A stretch of DNA of 64,000 nt from the NCBI GenBank assembly GCA_030544215.1, contig JARZZO010000003.1, forward strand, positions 37,390,379-37,454,378, given 5' to 3'. The stretch comes from Zantedeschia hybrid cultivar (lineage: Eukaryota; Streptophyta; Magnoliopsida; Alismatales; Araceae). The notes under the pieces are model-generated. The model ran no database searches. It was not told the DNA's origin and saw nothing but the letters and a program-made list of their open reading frames with translations. Position 1 is the first letter of the stretch; each line of letters begins with the position of its first letter. This document shows positions 11,692-19,825 of this stretch, one piece after another. Both the position numbers and the translations under genes were made by a program.

Positions 11692-14379
11692 TGTAACGAC
11701 CCGCCATCCTATGACCGGGGACCCGGTCACGAAATGGATGTCGGCCCATTAACTACGGGTTCACACCCGGATCTCACACGACACGTCTGGAGGAGTAAGT
11801 GCTAAACATGACTAAATATAACAAACACACGGACCACAAGGTAAGCAAGTGCGCAGGAAGGAAAATAACAATGTCCGTATACAGTCGAACAATAATTACA
11901 TGTCCAACAATTAAATAAGTACAGGCAGAAGGAAGTACAACAACATCGGGGCATACCCCGGAACTAAGACAGCTGCTGGTCCGCACACCGAGAAGACACC
12001 ACGCTTCCGCTCGCCTCGAGGTCCCCACCTGAAACCGCAGGGAGTGAGCCACACCAGAAATTGGCTCAGTAGGGATCATCCGATCCCCTGCCTCCCACTC
12101 ACACACCCACAAGTGTAACAACAGGAATATATGGCAATTAAAGTAAAGCAGTAAACACAACACCCAACTCTGATGTGAAACGCACGGTAAGCAGTGTAAC
12201 AAGAACCACTCCAAGTAACCCGAAGAACTCAACACAGAGTCACGACTCACAGTCAAAGTCCACGAAGCGACTAAACCACACTGTCGACCGAAGTCGAACG
12301 TCGCCTCCCAACACTACCACCACTGCTCACGCCTGTCCACCCCTACAGCGTTCCGGGGCACTGTAGGGTGAGGCAGCGAGCTAAACTAGGACTAGCTGGA
12401 CTCAGTGTACCGCCACTGCCAGCTACGTGTGCACACAAGCAGTCTAGACTACTGTCCTACCGTCCGGATTGCCTCCACGCTAGGCCTCAGCGCTTCAGGA
12501 GGGCCCTGGGGACCGGCGAACCCCCGTCAAGCCGAAGCTACAGGAACTACCCACAAACCCAACTCTCCCGGGCTGCGTCAGGCCAAGGGCTATAGGTACC
12601 ACTCGTAACCTTGATCAAAGGTCACATCAGGCCCACTGGCTAATGGGTAAACCAACTCCCACCAGAAACACCACCAGCTCCACAGCAAGAAACATGCCAG
12701 AAGCTGTCACGACAACCAAGGGAAACCCCGACCCGCTGAGACCAAACAGCAACCCCTCGGATAGCACACAGCTACTCCGGCCCGACGGGCTCAAGGTGGT
12801 TCTGCTTGTCTCAGCCAAGGGTGAAACACAACAAGTACCCCTCCTCACAGACACCATGGCCCTTCTCCCATCAGCCCATGGTGACAAACGGAAACCACAG
12901 TCATCCCGAATCCATATTCGTACAGGTACACACACATATACATTTAACATGCTGCAATTCCACTCACACATAAGTCCTCGATCACAGTGTACAACATAAA
13001 ACATGCCTTAGAACTTTCACAGTGAAACACATGCTAAAAACCAGCAATATAGCACTTCTGGCTTGAATCGCGTCGACCGAGGTCGACGCCATTCAAGTCC
13101 CTCAGACAGGTTCAGTTAAACGTCAGATTATTGCTTAAAACGCGTCTACCGATGAAGTCGCCATTTAAAACGCGTCTGGGTGTCCCGACGCCTTTCAACC
13201 CAGAAAACCAGATTTGCAGAACCCTTAAACGGGGGCATTTCTTGCCTAAATGGCGTCATGATGGCCCGACGTCCTTCTAAAAGGCGTCGTCCATCCATGA
13301 CGTCATTTAGCGCAGACCCATAACTCAGGAAACCTCACACAGGGCGGTTTCTGCGCTAAAACGCGTCGTGCTGACCGGACGTCTTTCGGAAAAGCGTCGA
13401 CCCAGCCCGACGCCATTTAGCGCCAGAAACCAGGTTTCCTGGTTCGACCCGAGGGCTTCACCCTTGAACCCCGGGCACCCCGAAAATCCCAAAATCAAAG
13501 GGGGAAGAAGAGAAGCTCAACCACACAATCATGCTACGAATCCACGATCACAAACACCGTTATTCCCTCAAGGAAACCCCCTAAACATGCTCAATCTAGC
13601 CTCACACACGCCACATCACGCCGAAAGCAACGAGCACACATGCAAGGTTTCGTCCCCCTACCGGTTCTTGAACTCCTCCAAGCTCCTCGCCGCCGACCCG
13701 TCTCGCCCCACGCCGCCGCCGGTATCCTCGAGAACGCCGCCACTCCGCCGGGACGTCGGCCGCCGTCCGGAGAAGGGAACGCCGCGAGGAAGGTGGTAGA
13801 GGTAGAGGTGAGAGGTAGGGAAGCTATGGAGTAGTTGGAAGAGGAAGAAGAGGAAGGGAAGGGAGGAAGGAGGGCGGAGGGAGCGGAGAGGGTGAAGAGA
13901 GAGAGTGGAGAGGCGAAAATGAGGGAAAGAAGGGGAGGCTCGCGGGGTCAACCAGAATTCCCCTAAAACGCGTCGATCGAGGCAGACGCCATTCAGTCTG
14001 ACAGGACGGCCGTACCGACACCGGTCTGAAACGCGTCGCCCACCACGGACGCCGTTCAGATGACAAGACAGGCCGTACTGACAACGCTCTGGCGTCGCAC
14101 CCTGACACCGCAGGTGTCGCAGTCTGAAATGCGTCGACCGAGGTGGACGCCGTTCAGACAAATCTGACAGGGGCCGTACTCTCGCGGCCCGAAACCCGCC
14201 CACGTGGCGCAACAACCAGCAGACCTAAATGGCGTCCACACAACCTGACGCCTTTTGAAAGGCGTCGAGCAGTGCTGACGCCATTCAGTCAGCAGTCACA
14301 AGACCCCCCACAGGGTCCAAACCAAGGGTTCCGACCCGAACCCGACCCGAAAACCGAACCCGAAATCTCAGTCATTACA
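11692..14379 (-). repeat. 3' LTR of the gag-only Gypsy element
   Basis: A 2688-bp LTR, plus-strand TGTAACGACCCGCC to CAGTCATTACA, bounded by the PPT complement. Its inner end matches 15956-16325. Its end sequence resembles the reverse complement of the LTR end of the 34492 element, so the two families are related. The middle holds an array of GCGTC...GACGC modules. Confidence 0.85.
13066..14290. repeat. About twelve GGCGTC/GACGCC inverted modules in the LTR
   Basis: Units of about 30 bp occur near 13066, 13139, 13167, 13240, 13279, 13358, 13390, 13965, 14028, 14126, 14226 and 14256. Each has a left half like AAACGCGTC or AATGGCGTC, a variable core of 8-12 bases, and a right half like GACGCCATTTA. 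The halves are inverted repeats, so each unit is an interrupted palindrome. The first is nearly perfect (GCGTCGACC, GA, GGTCGACGC). Confidence 0.7.
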
Positions 14380-14397
14380 ATCTCCCCCCCTTAAAAG
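14380..14397 (-). other. Polypurine tract of the gag-only element
   Basis: The minus strand reads CTTTTAAGGGGGGGAGAT directly before the 3' LTR, preceded by a GGACGAAATT motif. The same context precedes the 3' LTR of the 34492 element. Confidence 0.8.
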
Positions 14398-14760
14398 AAT
14401 TTCGTCCTCGAAATTTGCAACCGCTCAACGCTCAACTCAGCTAACCCACACATGCCGACACACACCGATCACAACAATCGATCTCACCAACCATACACAC
14501 AATGTTCCACATAATTAGCCAATCACCTCACATCACATCAAGCTAACCAAGATTCTCAATTCTGACAAAAGCTGATAGATTAAAACATCCATACATTAAC
14601 AAGGCACAAATTACCAAACCGATTCCTCCACCATCCCGAATACATACTAGTGCCACACGAGACCACGACCATCTCAAAACAAGGCAAGATAAAAGTGCTC
14701 ATCTAGCACAACCTCTCGAATATCCACAAAGAGACGTGACTCCAATCACGCCTCGAACAC
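14398..14760 (-). other. Non-coding spacer between gag stop and PPT
   Basis: This sits where pol would be. I see no RT, integrase or protease motif in any frame, so pol is absent rather than mutated. Confidence 0.7.
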
Positions 14761-15801
14761 CTACTCACCGCTCGGCCCCTGACCTGCCTGGTTCTTCTGG
14801 GGACAGTTCCTCGCGAGATGTCCCTTCCTACCACAAGCAAAACAACTACCAGTGATCAAGGGACATATCCTGTTGCTATGAAATCTGCTACATCGGGGAC
14901 AACGATCCGCCGTGTCCCGCCTCGCCTCCTGCTGCCAGCTGACCTCTGTCTCCATCTGCTGAACCGAACCATCCTCATCCTCGTCATAAGGTACCTCCTG
15001 GAACTCGACCTCGAAGGAACTCGGATCACCTGATGAAAAAGTTGTCGATCTATCCCTGCTCTGTTGCTTTCCCTGTGCTGAATGCTCCGATTCCCTCGCC
15101 GTGTGTTGGAACTGCATCTCAACTGCTGCCGCGCACCGAACCACTGATGCCAAATCCCTACAACAATGGGCCGCTACCAACTCTCTCAGATCATGCCGAA
15201 GTCCATCCACAAATTTCTCTGTCCTCAGATCCTCACGCTCGGATATGTGTGGAGCAAACCTTCCCAGGGCCACAAATTTCATCTGGTAGTCTAGAACTGA
15301 CATATCACCCTGCACCAATTCCATAAACTCCCTTTCCTTGGCCCTGCGAACATGCCTCGGAAGGTACTGCCCACTAAACTCTCTCACAAAGCCTTCCCAA
15401 GGAATCTCTCTCAAAGATCTATCTGGAAACAACAATCCCTTGGTGGTAACCCACCAATCGTACGCATCGCCCTTCAGCAAGTAAGTCGCCAACAAGGTCT
15501 TGTCACTCTCCGCACATTCTAGGACATCGAACACCTTCTCCACCTCCTTAACCCACTGCGCTGCTGCATCTGGAACCGGCTGACCCGTGAAAGAAGGGGG
15601 CTTCAGCTTCAAGAACCGCTCCACCACCGTAGAATGGCCACCTCGGGAACTGGACCCCCCAGTTCCATCCCTCTGCTGGTATCTAGCCATAGCCCCAATC
15701 ATGGCTTCCATGAAATGATCCACATCATGCCCCTCTACTCCTGAACCACCACCATCCGCTCTCGCATCCCGAGCCACCGGAGCTCTCCGCTTCGGCGCCA
15801 T
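14761..15801 (-). CDS. Intact gag of the gag-only Gypsy element
   Basis: I start at MAPKRRAPVARDARA (15801), because the autonomous relative at 36992 starts with MAPKRRMPV. The open frame extends ten codons further upstream to 15831. The product is about 346 residues. Landmarks: HFMEAMIGAMARYQQRDG, ERFLKLKPPSFTGQP, the capsid core with YDWWVTTKG, REIPWEGFVREF and MSVLDYQMKFVALGRFAP, a basic/acidic linker, a CPRC...C pair, and a CCHC knuckle CFACGRKGHLARNC near the C-terminus. It ends GPSGE then TAG. Gag would form the particle and bind RNA. The frame is uninterrupted, unlike nearly every other gene here, which hints at constraint or recent insertion. Confidence 0.88.
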   Translation of the reverse strand: MAPKRRAPVARDARADGGGSGVEGHDVDHFMEAMIGAMARYQQRDGTGGSSSRGGHSTVVERFLKLKPPSFTGQPVPDAAAQWVKEVEKVFDVLECAESDKTLLATYLLKGDAYDWWVTTKGLLFPDRSLREIPWEGFVREFSGQYLPRHVRRAKEREFMELVQGDMSVLDYQMKFVALGRFAPHISEREDLRTEKFVDGLRHDLRELVAAHCCRDLASVVRCAAAVEMQFQHTARESEHSAQGKQQSRDRSTTFSSGDPSSFEVEFQEVPYDEDEDGSVQQMETEVSWQQEARRDTADRCPRCSRFHSNRICPLITGSCFACGRKGHLARNCPQKNQAGQGPSGE

Positions 15802-15941
15802 CGCTGACCCACAACGCATAAATCGAACCAAAACACGTCAAAACCTATCATTCTACACCAGCAGCCATCGCCTGTACCGACTTGTTCTTATTGTTGGACT
15901 ATAATATCTAACCCAGTTTATCACATACTCGACCAGACTTA

Positions 15942-15953
15942 GCTCTGATACCA
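15942..15953 (-). promoter_or_regulatory. Primer binding site (initiator-Met tRNA) of the gag-only element
   Basis: Minus strand TGGTATCAGAGC, two bases inside the LTR end at 15956. It matches the 3' end complement of plant initiator-methionine tRNA. Confidence 0.9.
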
Positions 15954-15955
15954 AC

Positions 15956-16325
15956 TGTAACGACCCGCCATCCTATGACCGGGTACCCGGTCACTAAATG
16001 GATGTCGGCCCATTAACTACGGGTTCACACCCGGATCTCACACGACACGTCTGGAGGAGTAAGTGCTAAACAGGACTAAATATAACAAACACACGGACCA
16101 CAAGGTAAGCAAGTGCGCAGGAAGGAAAATAACAATGTCCGTATACAGTCCAACAATAATTACATGTCCAACAATTAAATAAGTACAGGCAGAAGGAAGT
16201 ACAACAACATCGGGGCATACCCCGGAACTAAGACAGCTGCTGGTCCGCACACCGAGAAGACACCACGCTTCCGCTCGCCTCGAGGTCCCCACCTGAAACC
16301 GCAGGGAGTGAGCCACACCAGAAAT
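15956..16325 (-). repeat. 5' LTR of the gag-only element, truncated
   Basis: Only the inner 370 bp of an expected 2688 bp remain, matching 11692-12061. It breaks after 'accagaaat' and continues into Copia F's LTR, which itself lacks its first ~35 bases. The shared AAT at the join suggests a deletion or end-joining event. Confidence 0.85.
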
Positions 16326-17796
16326 CTAACAATGTAAATCTCGTTCATTATTAATAAAATGGCATAATATTCATTATGTGTAAATCGCGTTAATTATCGT
16401 TTCATAATGAAGTCCGTGAATATGTGCTATGGTGATCAGATTATGATGAGATCATACTAATGAGACTGATCACTTAAACACACATATTCTTAATCGTTCC
16501 TAGTCGGAGGATATCCGAGAAGGACATCGGATATCCGGTTAGACTGGTACAGATTACTCCTGCTCATATGATGAGGGTGACTGGTCTCATAAGTCACTTG
16601 TGTGGAGACACTAAGGCGAATCTGTAGGTGCTCATTGGAGAATGAGTTCACTGAACTGATCCGACTGAATCGCTGGATGGTATTGTACCTCACTGTCAAC
16701 CAGCTTGATTCTATTGTCGCAGTTGCGTGGATGGTCCTCGGACCTAAGACACCAAGGACACCTTGGCGGTGGACTTCTGTACTTTGACCTTGGTCTACGA
16801 ATCTCTAGCCACGGGATTCTAATACGCCAAGGATTGGGTGCAGCGGAATACCGTCGAAGGGAATTGTGTGTCAATAAGGAATCATTCGCTCTCGGTACTT
16901 AGAGAGAGAATGCTCTAGGAAGGATGCGCGAAAGTCCCTGGCCAGGGCGGACGATAATATCGGGAAAGGAGTTTTCCGATATTCATCAGCGGCATCCAAT
17001 TCAAGTGAGTCGACCGGTTAGGGTTTGACAGCTCGCCATACCCTGAGTTGACTCGAGAGCATTGTACGAATGAAGGATTATATCCACGCGGTAACTGTCG
17101 GCGGAAAGGTTCCAAGAGTGGGTTACTTAACCCCAAATACCTTCCGGGTTCACGCGGTGTTGCTTGGCACCCAACGTGATCGGAGGCCCGGTCGAATTCG
17201 ATGTGCGACATCAATTCGATTGATTAATTGATTAATAAAGGGTTATTAATTAATTAATAAAGCCAGTGAGGAGTCACTGGGCTTGTTGGGCCATTAACTG
17301 GACTGGTACTTGGGCCTAGAGGGTCACACGCACATGATTCTTAAGGCGATGGATAAATAAGTGGGCTTTATACAAACCGGGGGTTTTTGTGAAAAACCGC
17401 GCGGTTAGTATAAAACATAGCGAACGGGCTGAGCAGGCCAAGCTGCTGCTAACCCTAGCCGCCCCTCCTCGTTTTCTGTCTTCCTCTGGAGTCCAGGCAG
17501 ATCCAGATCTGCCCCGCCGCTTCTCCAAATCCCGTTTGACGGGAAATCGTCCGCGCACTGCGGCGATCATTGCGGCGACCAGCGGAGGCTTCGCGGGCTG
17601 CAAAGAACGACGAACTCGAGGATATCCGTCGCGGGGAGGATCGCGTGGACTTCGCTAGAGGCCGGGCGCTTGCGCGGCTTGCGGTGTCACACCGACGGAA
17701 CCGAACGGCTGCGGATTCGAATCCGCACACGGTGAGAATTTCGATAATTAGATTATCGTATTTTAGTTCTTCGAAACGGGAAACGGATCGCTGTAA
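16326..17796 (+). repeat. 5' LTR of Copia F, truncated at both ends
   Basis: It matches 22954-24505 from 'ctaacaatgtaaatctcg' to 'gatcgctgtaa'. It lacks the first ~35 and last ~60 bases. Two perfect hairpins lie inside: GTGATCAG (16432) with CTGATCAC (16466), and GGATATCCGA (16509) with TCGGATATCC (16527). Confidence 0.88.
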
Positions 17797-19109
17797 CATT
17801 TAAATTAAAATTCAATTTTAATTTTGTTTGGCATTAATGATTTAGATTCATTAATATTAACAAAGTGTTGTTAATAAAAGGAATTAGTTATTAATTTAAA
17901 TGTTAAATTAATAATTAATCTTAATTGTCTAACTTAAGTGTTAATATAGTATTTATTAGTTAAATTGAATTAATTATCAGTTTAAATGTTAAATTGATAA
18001 TTAGTTTTAATTAACTAATATAAAGGTTTAATTAGGAGTTATTAGTTGTTAGTTTAAATGTTAAACTAATAATTAATATTAATCTAATAATCTAAGTGTT
18101 AGATTACTGGTTAAATGAAATATTTGTGTTAATTACTAGTTTAAGAGTTAAATTAGTTATTAACATTAATTAACTAGTCTAAGAGTTAGATTAGTTGTTA
18201 ATAGTCTAATTGTTAGATTATTAATGGGGATTAATCTAAGTGTTAGATTATTAGAATTGTTCTAATTTGCATGGAATAATATGGAATTATTAATTTGGAG
18301 TGTGTGCGCATGTGATGTGTGTTTATTGCTTTTAAATTAGATTTAATTGCATGTTAAGTTAATAAAATGAGTTTTTCAAAATTCAAATACCAATTTTGAT
18401 TGGATCCCAGCTTTTTGAAAGTCAAAAATTATTTATTTTGAAAACTCATTTGTTTTAGCCATGTGATGCGCTGAATCATGTGTGGGATGTCTAAAACACA
18501 CCGTGGTCATGGATATGCACTTTTAATTGTTCATGTGATGAATGAATGGATTGTGTGGATCGTGGATGTATGATTATTTATTAATTGTTAATAAATAGAG
18601 GTCTGCGCACCTCTCTCTCTCATACTCCGATGTACTTCTACCTCCCTCTCTCTCTTGTACTCGCCATAAGGCCTTCTTCAATTTACTTGTTAATTCTAGA
18701 ATTAATGTAATGTGATTGAGGCAACCGAGGAAGGAGCGAGGACGATCCACAGCTGCAACCAGGAAGGCGAAAAGATGGAGATCTCTTGCCTATGTGTTTG
18801 CAGGATATCTAATGTAATTGTTGTGTTAGATTGTGTGTGCGTTTGACTGTTGGCTCCAGTCAAACCCACTGTGCTATCCATGACCACACTAATGACATGT
18901 ATGTAATACATTGTTTTTCTTTTGATTATGAATCAAAGCAGGTTATAGTATTTAGTAAATATATACGATATATCTATATACTATCACCTAGGAGAGACCA
19001 AGATAAAAGTTATCCAAAATACCCTCAGATAAACTCTAAGCCGTAACGCGAGTAGTTGAGAACTTACCGCGTGGTCCACCATCATTATAGTCATAGGATT
19101 CGAATCACT
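17797..19109 (+). other. AT-rich leader of Copia F; PBS and GC-rich leader segment deleted
   Basis: About 500 bp of TTAATTA-rich repeats is homologous to the leaders of B (50650-51260, inverted) and C (55500-56140, inverted). In B and C a GC-rich stretch and a PBS lie between this and the LTR; here the LTR runs directly into it at 17797. Thus F could not now prime reverse transcription. Confidence 0.7.
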
Positions 19110-19435
19110 TTAGGCAGGTTTGTTGTGCTATCCACAAGGCCTGCTTAATTGGGAGGAGAGACTGTGGCTATGGCATTAGATGCCTATAGATCGGGGTAGA
19201 GGAACCATGTAGCTTTGTTGTGCTATCCACAAGGGCTGCATGCAAATCTATGCTCGTCACGTAATGATGGTTAGCTTAGACCAGAATTAGTGGTTTGTTG
19301 TGCTATCCACAAGGCCATTAAATCTCTGGGGACCGAAGCCATGATCAGATATTGCAAGGAGTTGCAAGTCCCATGAGTTGGGTGCTCTCTGATTGTATTA
19401 CAGTTTGTTGTGCTATCCACAAGGCTGTAGTGCAA
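19110..19435 (+). other. Four-hairpin structured leader array (F)
   Basis: Four copies of TTGTTGTGCTATCCACAAGG lie at 19120, 19215, 19295 and 19405. Each is flanked by different complementary arms: TTAGGCAGG/CCTGCTTAA, CATGTAGC/GCTGCATG, TTAGTGG/CCATTAA and TTGTATTACAG/CTGTAGTGCAA. Inside the core TTGTG pairs with CACAA around a CTATC loop. All five non-Watson-Crick pairs are G-U in the plus (sense) strand. Equivalent arrays precede gag in the other Copia copies. Confidence 0.8.
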
Positions 19436-19453
19436 GTCATTGAGATTCTGATC

Positions 19454-19525
19454 CCCACTAGGAGACTGTCGGCGTCTCCCGTTCTGTATAACTGAGGGTT
19501 ATACAGTCCGTCGAAAATTAGTGGG
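19454..19525 (+). other. Predicted three-way junction upstream of gag (F)
   Basis: Closing stem CCCACTA (19454) with TAGTGGG (19519); second stem GGAGAC (19461) with GTCTCC (19474); third stem CTGTATAAC (19484) with GTTATACAG (19498). All stems are perfect. The gag ATG follows about 90 bases later. Confidence 0.75.
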
Positions 19526-19615
19526 AGTTAAACTTGAACAAAAGACCTTGTCTTGTTTTAAACTTTAATAATTGAACATCTGCTAAATAGATTTTACTTA
19601 TCTCCTATAGGAACT

Positions 19616-19825
19616 ATGTCGTCGAATAACCCACTCCGAGGCATACTTGATGCCATTTTGACTTACTTGATCTACTCGGATTGGTTCAGAAGCCTGAAGA
19701 ATGTCTTCAGATCTGAACGCAATAACTTTGTCCCTAGAGCTGATCCTCTTGCTGAATCGGCATTAGATGCCCTTGGAAGAGGAACTGCAAGGAGTTCCTT
19801 TATGATAAAGCTCATGGAAGAGTGA
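19616..19825 (+). pseudogene. Gag stub of Copia F
   Basis: It starts MSSNNPLRGILDAILTYLIY and keeps about 55 residues of gag N-terminus. A deletion then joins it, out of frame, to the sequence just before protease. Compared with B and C it has lost the zinc knuckle as well. The whole capsid core is missing, as in B and C. It cannot make particles. Confidence 0.8.

Larger units (their letters stand above)
11692..16325 (-). mobile_element. Gag-only Tekay-like Gypsy retrotransposon (TR-GAG type)
   Basis: Order on the minus strand: truncated 5' LTR (16325-15956), PBS, short leader, gag ORF, about 380 bp of non-coding DNA, PPT, complete 3' LTR (14379-11692). There is no protease, RT, RNase H or integrase. 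Over the roughly 370 bp where both LTRs can be compared I count 4 mismatches, so insertion is fairly recent. It resembles the described TR-GAG class of non-autonomous elements and must rely on another element's enzymes, such as a relative of the one at 34492. Confidence 0.8.

Noticed and set aside
11774..12256. 160-codon minus frame in the LTR at 11692
   Set aside because: Partly repeated at 16038-16316 because it is LTR; no domain.
13368..14215. Frames of 140-185 codons in the gag-only element's LTR
   Set aside because: They lie inside an LTR and are antisense or composition-driven; no family recognised.
19110..19435. Four regularly spaced identical repeats, CRISPR-like at first sight
   Set aside because: Eukaryotic retrotransposon leader; spacers are arms and linkers conserved between copies; no cas genes.
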